A DNA stretch of 36,900 nt from JBDSKH01 sp050245915. GTDB taxonomy: Bacteria > Actinomycetota > Actinomycetes > Actinomycetales > Microbacteriaceae. Under the pieces are notes generated by a model that worked only from the letters and a program-made list of their open reading frames with translations, did not search any database and was not told where the DNA came from. The position numbers and the translations under genes were made by a program. This document shows positions 30,062 through 36,900 of the stretch, one piece after another; the stretch's first letter is position 1, and each line of letters begins with the position of its first letter. Location of the stretch: contig JBFWWZ010000030.1 in the NCBI GenBank assembly GCA_050245915.1, positions 1 through 36,900 on the forward strand, given 5' to 3'.

Positions 30062-30610
30062 ATGAGCAGCTCGGTCGTCCTCATCCGCGGCATCAACGTC
30101 GGCGGCAAGAACCCGGTGAAGATGGCCGACCTGCGCGCGCTGCTCGAAGATCTGGGGTGCACGAACGTCGAGACGCTGCTGGTCACCGGCAACGCGGTCG
30201 TCGATGACGCGCCGCCCGACCTCGGGAAACGGCTCGAGGCCGAGCTGCCGAAACGGTTCGCGCTGCACGACGAGGTCGTGAAGGTACTCGTGCTGACGGC
30301 CGCCGAGTTCCGCGCGATCGTCGCCGACCGCCCCACGGGGTTCGGCGACCGACCCGACCTGCATCACTCCGACGTGCTGTTCCTCATCGGCATCCCGGTC
30401 GACATGTCGATCTTCGACCCGCGCGAGGGGGTGGATGCCGTCTGGCCCGGCACGCGCGTCGTCTACTCCCAGCGGCTCAGCGCCGAGCGCACGCAGAGCA
30501 GGCTCAGCAAGATGATGCTCAGCCCCGACTACAAGTCCATGACGATCCGCAGCTGGTCGACGACGGTGAAGCTGCTCGGGATGCTGGACCGCCGCGGGGC
30601 GGGCACGTAG
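30062..30610 (+). CDS. DUF1697 family protein
   Basis: This 182-residue cytoplasmic protein starts SSSVVLIRGINVGGKNPVKM, the diagnostic N-terminus of DUF1697, and continues with LEDLGCTNVETLLVTGNAVV. Both halves look like ferredoxin-like alpha/beta units, the second being VLVLTAAEFRAIVADRP. No activity is established for the family. ATG 30062 is set by the palindromic -10. The stop codon TAG (30608-30610) forms the first three bases of the next gene's -10 box. Confidence 0.9.
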   Translation: MSSSVVLIRGINVGGKNPVKMADLRALLEDLGCTNVETLLVTGNAVVDDAPPDLGKRLEAELPKRFALHDEVVKVLVLTAAEFRAIVADRPTGFGDRPDLHHSDVLFLIGIPVDMSIFDPREGVDAVWPGTRVVYSQRLSAERTQSRLSKMMLSPDYKSMTIRSWSTTVKLLGMLDRRGAGT

Positions 30611-30613
30611 CGT
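30608..30613 (+). promoter_or_regulatory. -10 box TAGCGT of hypothetical gene at 30620
   Basis: TAGCGT begins with the stop codon of the DUF1697 gene and ends 6 bases before ATG 30620. Translation termination and transcription initiation share three bases. Confidence 0.55.
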
Positions 30614-30619
30614 CACAGC

Positions 30620-31015
30620 ATGGCTGCTCTCGGATCGCTGCGGCGGTACTACGTCACCGCGACCACGATGCAGGGGGCGTTCCGCGCGTTCGTGGCCGCG
30701 CACCCGGAGGGTCCCGGGTCGCAGGACGGATCGCTGTTCCCGCAGTTCATCGCGCACCTCAGTGTCTGGTACGCCACCCTCTACACGGCATGGGAGGGCT
30801 GGCACGAGCTGGGAATCCGTGACCCAGACTTGGACCGGGCGTGGGAGCACCCGTTCCGGCAGCGGCTGCAGGGGTTCCGCGACGCGACCATGCGGTTCAG
30901 GGCCGAGCACTTCGACAAGCAGCTGACCGAGTTCGCGGGCGCGCCTGAATCCGCGGCATTCGTGCTCGGCGTGCACCTGGCGCTGGGGAAGGCGATCGCA
31001 GCCCAACCGGAATAG
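30620..31015 (+). CDS. Hypothetical protein, 131 residues
   Basis: I do not recognise this protein with certainty. It is helical and aromatic-rich, with SVWYATLYTAWEGWHELGI then a basic LQGFRDATMRFRAEHFDKQL. The layout resembles small bacterial proteins in which the second segment carries an RNxxxH-like HEPN motif, but here the expected His position is Arg. Any nuclease activity would therefore be doubtful. No signal peptide or clear membrane span is present. A leaderless promoter overlaps the upstream stop codon. Confidence 0.75.
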   Translation: MAALGSLRRYYVTATTMQGAFRAFVAAHPEGPGSQDGSLFPQFIAHLSVWYATLYTAWEGWHELGIRDPDLDRAWEHPFRQRLQGFRDATMRFRAEHFDKQLTEFAGAPESAAFVLGVHLALGKAIAAQPE

Positions 31016-31042
31016 CAGCCGGGAGCCCGCGTTGCATCCCGC

Positions 31043-31684
31043 ATGACCACTCTCGGCTTCATCGGTGCAGGACACATCGGCTCGCAGGTCGCCCGCGCGG
31101 CGCTCGCTCACGGCTACGAGGTGGTGCTCTCGAACTCGCGAGGTCCCGAGACGCTCGCCGACCTGATCGCGGAACTCGGCCCCGGCGCTCGTGCGGCGAC
31201 GGCGGTCGAGGCCGCTGCCGCCGCGGATGTGGCGATGGTCACCGTGCCGTTCCGCGCATATCGCGATGTGCCCGTCGGGCCGCTCGCCGGCAAGATCGTG
31301 CTCGACAGCAACAACTACTACTGGGAGCGCGACGGGCATTTCGACGAGCTCGACCGCGCCGAGGAGACGGTCTCGGGGCTGCTGCAGGCGCATCTGCCGA
31401 CGTCGAAGGTCGTGAAGGCGTTCAACCACATCGGCGCGCCGTCGATCACCACCGACGGCCTGCCGGCGGGGACCCCGGACCGCCGGGCGCTCGGCACGTC
31501 GTCCGACTCCCCCGAAGCCGTCGAGTGGGTGACCCGGTTCTACGACGAGCTCGGGTTCGACACCATCGACGTCTCGCCGCTCAGCGAATCGTGGCGGATC
31601 GAGCGCGACCGGCCCGCCTACGTGATCCGTCAGAACGCGCAGGAGCTGCAGGCGAACCTGGCGAAGGCGACACGGACCATCTAG
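31043..31684 (+). CDS. NADPH-dependent F420 reductase-like dinucleotide-binding protein
   Basis: This 213-residue protein has an N-terminal Rossmann fold with GFIGAGHIGSQVARAA, VAMVTVPFRAYRDV and VLDSNNYYWERDG. KVVKAFNHIGAPSI follows and is typical of the Npdg/F420-dependent NADP reductase family. The second helical domain of larger dehydrogenases is missing, so it matches the short family. A weak TTGCAT box lies 5 bases before the ATG. Together with the Ddn-like and LLM proteins it may hint at F420 use, but no F420 biosynthesis gene is in the window, and many members use other substrates. Confidence 0.88.
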   Translation: MTTLGFIGAGHIGSQVARAALAHGYEVVLSNSRGPETLADLIAELGPGARAATAVEAAAAADVAMVTVPFRAYRDVPVGPLAGKIVLDSNNYYWERDGHFDELDRAEETVSGLLQAHLPTSKVVKAFNHIGAPSITTDGLPAGTPDRRALGTSSDSPEAVEWVTRFYDELGFDTIDVSPLSESWRIERDRPAYVIRQNAQELQANLAKATRTI

Positions 31685-31688
31685 AGCG

Positions 31689-31694
31689 TAGGTT
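31689..31694 (+). promoter_or_regulatory. -10 box TAGGTT of small membrane protein gene
   Basis: TAGGTT ends 7 bases before ATG 31702, which predicts a leaderless message. Confidence 0.55.
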
Positions 31695-31701
31695 GGCCCT
31701 C

Positions 31702-31908
31702 ATGACGAGAACACTGCGCGCCATCCTGATCGTGCTCGGGAGCATCGCGCTGGTGGCCGGAGCGATCTTCGCCGGGCAGGGCATCGGGGTGATCCCCGGA
31801 AGCTTCATGACCGGAGACCGGACGTGGCTGATCGTCGGCCTGATCATGGCGTTCATCGGTGTCGCCCTCATCCTCTTCGGCACGAATCGCGGCAAACCGA
31901 GACCCTAG
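31702..31908 (+). CDS. Small two-helix membrane protein, 68 residues
   Basis: Two hydrophobic helices (AILIVLGSIALVAGAIFAG and WLIVGLIMAFIGVALILFG) are separated by a short loop GVIPGSFMTGDRT, which suggests an outside loop; the ends are basic (TRTLR, NRGKPRP). Small proteins of this layout with a GSxMTGxxxW loop are common in actinobacteria, but I know no function for them. It is transcribed from its own -10 box and converges with ppsA after 36 bases. Confidence 0.75.
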   Translation: MTRTLRAILIVLGSIALVAGAIFAGQGIGVIPGSFMTGDRTWLIVGLIMAFIGVALILFGTNRGKPRP

Positions 31909-31944
31909 GCGTCGCCTGCTCGTTGCGCTGAGCTGACGTCGCGC

Positions 31945-34329
31945 CTATCCGGCCCGGCCCTCGATCTTCGCCACCCGCTCCGCCGTCCGCAGAAAGCTGT
32001 CCGGGTTGAGCGAGATGGAGTCGATGCCTTGTTCGACCAGGAACTCGGCGAACTCGGGATAGTCGCTCGGGGCCTGACCGCAGATCCCCACCTTGATGCC
32101 GGCGGTGTGCGCACCCTCGATGGCCAGTTGCACCATCTTCTGCACGGCAGGATCCCGCTCGTCGAACAGGGCCGCGAGCTGAGCGGAATCACGATCGACG
32201 CCGAGCGTGAGCTGGGTGAGGTCGTTCGACCCGATCGAGAAGCCGTCGAAACGGCTGGCGAACTCGGCGGCGCGGATCACATTCGACGGGATCTCGCACA
32301 TCATGTAGACCTCGAGCCCGTCTGTGCCACGGCCGATGCCGTTCTGCTCCATGACGGCGAGCACCCGGTCCGCTTCGGCGGGGGTGCGGCAGAACGGGAT
32401 CATGACGATGACATTCCGGAACCCGAGCTCCGTGCGCACCATGCGGATCGCGCGGCACTCGAGAGCGAAGCCCTCGCGGTATCGCTCGTCGTCGTAGCGC
32501 GACGCGCCACGGAATCCGATCATCGGGTTCTCTTCCGGCGTCTCGAAGTCGGCGCCGCCGACCAGGTGGGCGTACTCGTTGGACTTGAAGTCGCTCATCC
32601 GCACGATCACCGGGTTCGGGTGGTACGCGGCGGCGATCTTGCCGATCCCGCGCGCGAGGGTGTCGACGAAGAACGAGGCACCGTCCTCCCAGCCTCGGGT
32701 CAGTTCGGCGATCCGGGCGCGGTCGGCCTCAGCGGACACCCGCTCGGGGTGGATGAGCGCCATCGGGTGCGCGGTGATCCCGTTCGCGATGATGAACTCC
32801 ATCCGCGCCAGCCCCACCCCGGCGGCCGGCAGCCGCCACCATTGGAACGCGGCGGCCGGGCTGGCGATGTTCACCATCAGGCGCGTCTTCGTCGCCGGGA
32901 TGGCGCTCAGGTCGATCTCGTCCCGCTCGAACGGGACGATCCCCCCGTAGATGCGGCCCTCCTCGCCCTGGGCGCAACTCAAGGTGACCTGCTGGCCGTC
33001 TTTCAGCGCCGTCGTGGCGGTCCCCGTGCCGACGACGGCCGGCTTTCCGAGTTCCCGGCTGACGATCGCCGCATGGCTGGTGGCGCCGCCGTGCTCGGTG
33101 ATGATGCCTGCGGCACGGGACATGATGGGGACCCAGTCGGGGTCGGTCATCTCGGTGACGAGGATCGCGCCGTCCCGGAAACGGGTGATCTCCGACGGGT
33201 CGCGGATGACGCACACCTCGCCGGTGGCGATGCCGTCGCCGATCGCGACTCCGCTGAGCAGCAGGGGGCCCGTGCCGGTGAGCCGGTGCACCACGAAGTG
33301 CGAGACCGATCGGGTCGCCTGCACCGTCTCCGGCCGGGCCTGCACGAGGAAGAGCTCGCCGGTCTCGCCGTCTTTCGCCCATTCCATGTCCATCGGTCGC
33401 CCGTAGTGCTCGGCGACGGCGGTCGCCCAGCGCGCCAGCTGCAGGATGTCGCCGTCGGCCAGGACGAGCGCGGCACGCTCGCGCGGGCTGGTGTCGACGA
33501 TCCGCGTGCGCGCACTGGCCCCGCGGGCGTAGATCATCTTGCGCTCCTTCGCCCCGGCCGTCCGCTCGATGATCGGAGAGAGCGACGGGTCGGCGAGCAG
33601 CGGGCTGAACACCTTGTAGCTGTCGGGATCGACGATGCCCTGCACGACCAGTTCCCCGAGACCCCAGGCGGCGCTGATCTCGACCACACGGGGGAACCCG
33701 CTCTCCGTGTCGATCGAGAACATCACCCCCGACGCCCCGATGTCGCTCCGCACCATCCTCTGGACCCCGATCGACAACGCGACGTCGAGGTCGTCGAACC
33801 CCTTGAGCTCCCGGTAGGTGATCGCCCGGTCGGTGAACAGCGATGCGTAGCAGCGGCGGCAGGCGTCGAGCAGCTGCCTCTCCCCCACCACATTCAGGAA
33901 CGTCTCCTGCTGACCGGCGAAACTGGCGTCGGGCAGATCCTCCGCCGTCGCGCTGCTGCGGACCGCCACGGCGGCGTGCACGTGACCGCTCCGCTTCGAG
34001 AGTTCCCGGTAGGCCTGCCGCAGCTGATCGGTCAGCTCCGCCGGGAGCTCGGCGGCGAGGAACGCCTCCCGGATCGCCTCGCCGGCCGCCTGCAGGGTCG
34101 AGTTGCCCGCACGATACGCCTCCAACTCGGACCTGATGCGCGGTTCGAGCTGGTTGTGCGCCACAACGGCGCGGTACGCGTCCGCGGTGGTGGCGAACCC
34201 GTCCGGAACCCGGACTCCGGAATCGGTGAGAGCGGTGATCAGCTCGCCGAGGGATGCGTTCTTGCCTCCGACGCGGGGCACGTCGGCCATGCCGACCTCG
34301 GTGAACCAGAGGACGAGGGGTGTCTCCAT
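31945..34329 (-). CDS. ppsA: Phosphoenolpyruvate synthase
   Basis: This 794-residue enzyme makes PEP from pyruvate, ATP and water for gluconeogenesis. The N-terminal ATP-grasp domain begins VGGKNASLGELI and has ASFAGQQETFLNV. The phosphohistidine domain has EHGGATSHAAIVSRELGKP with catalytic His419 (His421 in E. coli). The C-terminal TIM barrel has GSNDLTQLTLGVDRDS and GICGQAPSD, with the catalytic Cys. AAGGAG lies about 10 bases before the ATG. It follows a pyridoxamine-oxidase-fold gene by 19 bases, likely in one unit. No PpsR-type regulatory kinase is next to it. With pyc at 3197, both enzymes that move carbon from pyruvate upwards are present. Confidence 0.96.
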   Translation of the reverse strand: METPLVLWFTEVGMADVPRVGGKNASLGELITALTDSGVRVPDGFATTADAYRAVVAHNQLEPRIRSELEAYRAGNSTLQAAGEAIREAFLAAELPAELTDQLRQAYRELSKRSGHVHAAVAVRSSATAEDLPDASFAGQQETFLNVVGERQLLDACRRCYASLFTDRAITYRELKGFDDLDVALSIGVQRMVRSDIGASGVMFSIDTESGFPRVVEISAAWGLGELVVQGIVDPDSYKVFSPLLADPSLSPIIERTAGAKERKMIYARGASARTRIVDTSPRERAALVLADGDILQLARWATAVAEHYGRPMDMEWAKDGETGELFLVQARPETVQATRSVSHFVVHRLTGTGPLLLSGVAIGDGIATGEVCVIRDPSEITRFRDGAILVTEMTDPDWVPIMSRAAGIITEHGGATSHAAIVSRELGKPAVVGTGTATTALKDGQQVTLSCAQGEEGRIYGGIVPFERDEIDLSAIPATKTRLMVNIASPAAAFQWWRLPAAGVGLARMEFIIANGITAHPMALIHPERVSAEADRARIAELTRGWEDGASFFVDTLARGIGKIAAAYHPNPVIVRMSDFKSNEYAHLVGGADFETPEENPMIGFRGASRYDDERYREGFALECRAIRMVRTELGFRNVIVMIPFCRTPAEADRVLAVMEQNGIGRGTDGLEVYMMCEIPSNVIRAAEFASRFDGFSIGSNDLTQLTLGVDRDSAQLAALFDERDPAVQKMVQLAIEGAHTAGIKVGICGQAPSDYPEFAEFLVEQGIDSISLNPDSFLRTAERVAKIEGRAG

Positions 34330-34348
34330 GGCGTGAGCTCCTTCGGTT

Positions 34349-34804
34349 TCAGGCGTACGACTGCGGCTCGGTGCCGCGGTGGAATGCGCGCCCCGTCACG
34401 GCACCGGCGTGGATCCGGACCCACCGCAGCTTGCGTGTCGGGATCCACGGCTGCAGGGGAAGCGCCTCCGCGCGCTCGATCTCCGAAGGTGCCTCCAGGC
34501 GTTCCGCGCGTCCCTTGACGATGACGCTGTAGGCGGCGGCGTCGTCGACCGCGTCGATCTCGAGCACGACCCTGTCGTTCTCGGTCAGTGCGTCGAGCTT
34601 CGACCCGGGAGCGGTGCGGAAGTAGATCTTCGTCCCGTCGACCACGAAGTTGATCGGATAGATGTCGAGATCTCGCTCCGACACGACCGCGAGCCGCCCC
34701 ATCGCAGCGGATTCCAGGGCCGACCAGCAGAGCTCCTCCGTCAGCTCCCCGGCCCCGCCGTCCACACCCGCCATCGCCACCATGTCCCGCGGATTCATCG
34801 CCAT
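34349..34804 (-). CDS. Pyridoxamine 5'-phosphate oxidase-fold flavin-binding protein
   Basis: This 151-residue split beta-barrel protein contains LTEELCWSALESAAMGRLAVVSERDLDIYPINFVVDGTKIYFRT, the signature of the general-stress / Rv-type PNPOx-like family. These proteins bind FMN, F420 or heme and are not usually true PNPOx. Translation starts at ATG 34804, supported by AGGAG 7 bases upstream, in preference to ATG 34834, which lacks one. It precedes ppsA. The role is unknown; a redox role is likely. Confidence 0.87.
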   Translation of the reverse strand: MAMNPRDMVAMAGVDGGAGELTEELCWSALESAAMGRLAVVSERDLDIYPINFVVDGTKIYFRTAPGSKLDALTENDRVVLEIDAVDDAAAYSVIVKGRAERLEAPSEIERAEALPLQPWIPTRKLRWVRIHAGAVTGRAFHRGTEPQSYA

Positions 34805-34889
34805 CGGTCTGCTCCTGCCTGTCGGATGCTTCATGGTGTCCCGCGGCAGCGGCCAGTTGAAGGGTCGTTGGTCCCGAGCGGCAGGCCAC

Positions 34890-34895
34890 TAGGCT
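34890..34895 (+). promoter_or_regulatory. -10 box TAGGCT of four-helix membrane protein gene
   Basis: TAGGCT ends 6 bases before GTG 34902. Confidence 0.6.
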
Positions 34896-34901
34896 TCGAG
34901 C

Positions 34902-35273
34902 GTGATCCCCGCCGTCGTGCTCACGGTCGTCCTCGCCCTGCTCGGGGTGTTCCAGCTCGCCCTCGCGGCCGGAGCACCGTGGGGCAGCCTCGCGTGGGGT
35001 GGGCAGGCGCGCGTGCTCCCCGCCCGGCTCCGGCGCGCGAGCGCGTTCACGATCCTGATCTATGCCGGAATCGCCGTCGCCGAACTCGATCGCGGCGGCG
35101 TCATCCAGGTCCTGCCGGAGGCGGCCTCGGTGGTGCTGGGGTGGGTCGTGTTCGGCTATCTCTGCATCGGGATCGTGCTCAACGCCATCTCACGCAGCCG
35201 CCCGGAGCGCTTCGTGATGACGCCGGTCGCCGTTCTGCTGGCGGCGCTCAGCCTGCTCGTCGCACTGAGCTGA
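34902..35273 (+). CDS. Four-helix membrane protein, hypothetical
   Basis: This 123-residue protein has four hydrophobic spans (PAVVLTVVLALLGVFQLAL, FTILIYAGIAVAEL, VVLGWVVFGYLCIGIVLNAI and VAVLLAALSLLVAL). Between the first two lies WGSLAWGGQARVLPARLRRAS, a segment I know from uncharacterised actinobacterial membrane proteins. The segment NAISRSRPER precedes the last span. The GTG start is leaderless. No function can be named. Confidence 0.78.
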   Translation: MIPAVVLTVVLALLGVFQLALAAGAPWGSLAWGGQARVLPARLRRASAFTILIYAGIAVAELDRGGVIQVLPEAASVVLGWVVFGYLCIGIVLNAISRSRPERFVMTPVAVLLAALSLLVALS

Positions 35274-35287
35274 CCGGACGCGGGTCT

Positions 35288-36244
35288 CTAGAACCTCACA
35301 TCGTCGCCGGCCCAGCGCAGCACGCGGAGGGCGCGGAGCGTGTTGATGCGACTCGGCTCCCCGTCACCCGCTTCGAGGTCGAACGGCACCTCCCCCGGAT
35401 GCGACGCCGACACCCAGGTGCCGTCGGGGCGTCGCAGGTCGCGCACCAGTTGCACGGCCTCCGCGGTGCGCGGGGCGGGACTCGCGCCTGTGGCGCGCAG
35501 GTGATCGAGCCCCCGCAGCACGTCGTAGAACCAACGGGTCGGGAAGAAGAACCGCTGGAACGCCGCGTCGATCAGCTCGCCGGTGCTCGCCCGGAACATC
35601 AGCCGGCGTTCCAGCAGGTGCTCCTCCCCCGCCAAGCGTGCCTCGCGCGTTCCGACGCGGCCCCCCGCCTGCTCGTACGCGAGCAAGCCGTCGAGCACGC
35701 AGATCGTCGAATGCAGCGACGACCTCTGGGAGCCGCGTCGCCGGTCGCAGTTCCAGCCGCCGTCCGGTTGCTGTCCCGCAACGAGGCGTTCGGCGATGAC
35801 GTCGACAGGGACCCCGTAGGTCGCGCCGATCGCCAGGGTGCCGCCGTTGATGCACTCCTCGACCTCGCCGTCGAACAACGGCAGGTCGTCGTAATCCCAC
35901 CGCACGTTGTCTCGCACCAGCGCGATCGCCCGCTGCGCCTGCGGGGAGTCGGGTGGCAGCCCGAGCTCCCAGAGGAGCTTCAGCACATGAAAGGTCCCCG
36001 TCCACGGCTGACCGTCGTGCGTCTCGTAGTACTCCTGCTGCAGCCACGAGGGGTCGTAGCTGCCGCCGTCCCACAGCCCGTCCGGAGCCTGCAGGCCGAG
36101 AAGGCGCGCGCCCCAGCCCTCGGTGGCGACCTTGGCGCGTTCGGCGGCCACGGCATCCTGGGGTGCGTCGGTGAGATCGCGCATCGCCTGCCACCGGATG
36201 CTGGGGTCGGCCGCCTCGCCGAGGAGCCAGTCGTGGAGGTGCAT
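35288..36244 (-). CDS. Squalene cyclase / prenyltransferase-like alpha-barrel protein
   Basis: This 318-residue protein is built from helical repeats with QW-type motifs: LQAPDGLWDGG, AGQQPDGGWNCD and RRPDGTWVSASH. These are the class II terpene cyclase / prenyltransferase beta barrel-like toroid. The DXDD catalytic motif of true cyclases is not present, and the length is half of squalene-hopene cyclase, so it is probably not a terpene cyclase. RWDYDDLPLFDGEVEECINGG could line the cavity. No isoprenoid genes lie nearby. The family occurs widely in soil bacteria as a stand-alone protein. The substrate is unknown. Confidence 0.82.
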   Translation of the reverse strand: MHLHDWLLGEAADPSIRWQAMRDLTDAPQDAVAAERAKVATEGWGARLLGLQAPDGLWDGGSYDPSWLQQEYYETHDGQPWTGTFHVLKLLWELGLPPDSPQAQRAIALVRDNVRWDYDDLPLFDGEVEECINGGTLAIGATYGVPVDVIAERLVAGQQPDGGWNCDRRRGSQRSSLHSTICVLDGLLAYEQAGGRVGTREARLAGEEHLLERRLMFRASTGELIDAAFQRFFFPTRWFYDVLRGLDHLRATGASPAPRTAEAVQLVRDLRRPDGTWVSASHPGEVPFDLEAGDGEPSRINTLRALRVLRWAGDDVRF

Positions 36245-36259
36245 GCCTCCGATGATCGC

Positions 36260-36679
36260 CTACGCGGCCTCGATGCCCCAGAGCATCTGCTCGACGCGGC
36301 CGAAGCCGGCGCTGTCATCACTCGGCGCGGTGCCGGCCGCGACGACGAAGGATTTCTTGAAGTAGAAGAATCCGACGAAGACATCGCGCCGGTCCCCGCG
36401 AATGGAGGCGAACGCCCGCGGCGTGGTGCCCCCGGCGGTCAGAACCTTCAGGCTGTCGGCATCCTGCATGCCCACGCCCTTCGCCCACTCGCGAACCGCT
36501 GCGGTGCTGGCTTCGGGAAGCGCGTCCGTCTTGGCACGGGGCCGGTAGACGACGATGTCGATTCGCAGGTCGCCGTCGTCGACGGAACTGAGCGTGTACT
36601 CGTGTCCATCGGACGAGGAGGCTTCCCAGTCATCGGGAATCTCGATCCGGAATGCGTCGGGTACGTCGATCTGAGGCAA
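36260..36679 (-). CDS. Hypothetical protein, 139 residues
   Basis: I do not recognise this protein. The sequence from TTG 36679 (LPQIDVPDAFRIEIPDDW) shows a mixed alpha/beta pattern: FRIEIPDDWEA, YTLSSVDDGDLRIDIVVY, AFASIRGDRRDVFVGFFYFKKSFVVAAG and SAGFGRVEQMLWGIE. It resembles a small ligand-binding or PsbP-like fold, with no signal peptide. GGAGAC lies 7 bases before that TTG. A longer frame reaches ATG 36784 but begins with unlikely Pro/Trp/Cys-rich residues. It is the last chromosomal gene before the tRNA scar. Confidence 0.6.
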   Translation of the reverse strand: MPQIDVPDAFRIEIPDDWEASSSDGHEYTLSSVDDGDLRIDIVVYRPRAKTDALPEASTAAVREWAKGVGMQDADSLKVLTAGGTTPRAFASIRGDRRDVFVGFFYFKKSFVVAAGTAPSDDSAGFGRVEQMLWGIEAA

Positions 36680-36805
36680 CGGTGTCTCCGGTGGTATCGG
36701 GTGAGGCGGGCGCGACTCTTTCAGAATCGCCCTGCACGGCGCTGCGGACAACTCCCACAACGGGGTGCACCACTTCGGGGGCACTGGGACTCCCCAACGT
36801 TTGTA
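36680..36805. other. Gene-free stretch beside tRNA scar
   Basis: This 126-base stretch holds no supported gene. No strong -10, terminator or repeat was seen. Confidence 0.4.
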
Positions 36806-36843
36806 TGGTCGGGCTGACAGGATTTGAACCTGCGTCCCCCTGG
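36806..36843 (-). other. 3' fragment of a tRNA (probably tRNA-Pro), candidate att site
   Basis: On the minus strand these 38 bases form the 3' end of a tRNA: CCAGG (3' anticodon stem), variable GGGAC, T-stem GCAGG, T-loop TTCAAAT, CCTGT, acceptor strand CAGCCCG, discriminator A, CCA. The matching acceptor strand CGGGCTG and the D- and anticodon arms are absent from the next 57 bases, so the 5' half is missing. A C1-G72 pair with A73 would fit tRNA-Pro. Such fragments are left when an element integrates into the 3' end of a tRNA gene. The intact gene and the element would lie to the right. Confidence 0.72.
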
Positions 36844-36900
36844 AGGTTTGTTCACCTCTCGGGAACGACCACCGTTGGCTCGAGATCTGGCTAATTTCCG
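36844..36900. other. Possible start of an integrated element
   Basis: Sequence after the tRNA fragment does not continue the tRNA. GAGGT (36843-36847) and ACCTC (36854-36858) form a short inverted repeat around TTGTTC at the junction, a layout seen in integrase core sites. No coding region can be supported in these 57 bases. Confidence 0.35.

Noticed and set aside
31906..31947. Bidirectional terminator between the small membrane gene and ppsA
   Set aside because: TAGGCG and CGCCTA pair across a 30-base loop and overlap both stop codons, but the stem is only 6 bases and no T-run follows.
36806..36843. Could the tRNA-like end be tmRNA
   Set aside because: The GGACGC-T-arm order is reminiscent of ssrA, but the acceptor strand CAGCCCG gives no G3-U70 pair needed for alanylation, and its end fits C1-G72 with A73 as in tRNA-Pro.
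36806..36882. Complete tRNA gene
   Set aside because: Bases to the right contain no CGGGCTG-complement acceptor strand, no D-arm, and the anticodon loop lacks U33.
1..36900. CRISPR array, insertion sequence, prophage gene block or biosynthetic gene cluster
   Set aside because: No regularly spaced 24-40-base repeats, transposase, integrase, capsid or synthase genes were found. The only mobile-element sign is the tRNA scar at the right edge.

Overview
The window is high-GC chromosomal DNA from an actinobacterium. Gene content and promoter style fit Microbacteriaceae (Microbacterium-like), although I assign this from family recognition and not from a search. The supporting signs are GC-rich codon use, frequent GTG and TTG starts, start codons placed a few bases after a TANNNT -10 box (leaderless transcripts), a GarA/OdhI-FtsR-MerR cluster, and a Ddn-type deazaflavin-dependent oxidoreductase family protein.

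Layout. Positions 1-1065 hold the end of a fatty-acyl-CoA ligase and peptide deformylase. Positions 1062-3130 hold two tandem MinD/ParA-like proteins that have both lost the Walker-A lysines. Positions 3197-6595 encode pyruvate carboxylase, divergent from an orphan ParA with a Pro/Gln-rich tail (6664-7764). Positions 7782-10301 form the conserved actinobacterial cell-division/metabolism cluster on the minus strand: CDP-alcohol phosphatidyltransferase, FHA protein GarA/OdhI, MerR regulator FtsR and a second MerR regulator. Positions 10355-20143 are mostly single housekeeping genes with tight or overlapping ends: a DUF1295 membrane protein, a repeat protein, Nudix, S4, SPFH, glutathione peroxidase, GNAT, NAD(P)H-hydrate epimerase, GH15, Ddn-like, LLM oxidoreductase, Mug, dienelactone hydrolase and GNAT. 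Positions 20196-22976 hold a siderophore-interacting protein, a DEDDh exonuclease and an unrecognised 449-residue protein whose motif fits a nucleotidyltransferase. Positions 23003-24223 are accessory: an HNH fragment, a small membrane protein and a secreted six-cysteine protein. Positions 25254-28419 form an ABC export operon headed by a ribbon-helix-helix regulator, with a striking phased operator array upstream. Positions 28517-36679 hold rlmN, DUF1697, PEP synthase and several hypotheticals.

At the right edge (36806-36843) lies the 3' part of a tRNA, probably tRNA-Pro, without its 5' half. This suggests an attachment-site scar, with an integrated element extending to the right of the window.

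Themes. Pyruvate carboxylase and PEP synthase together give anaplerotic and gluconeogenic routes from pyruvate. The GarA homologue would couple kinase signalling to 2-oxoglutarate flux. The most interesting signals are the helix-phased TGACACCA array, a 10-bp palindrome that appears to hold two overlapping -10 boxes for divergent leaderless genes, the doubly lysine-less ParA pair, the orphan nucleotidyltransferase-like protein and the tRNA scar. I do not see a complete new defence or biosynthetic system inside the window.
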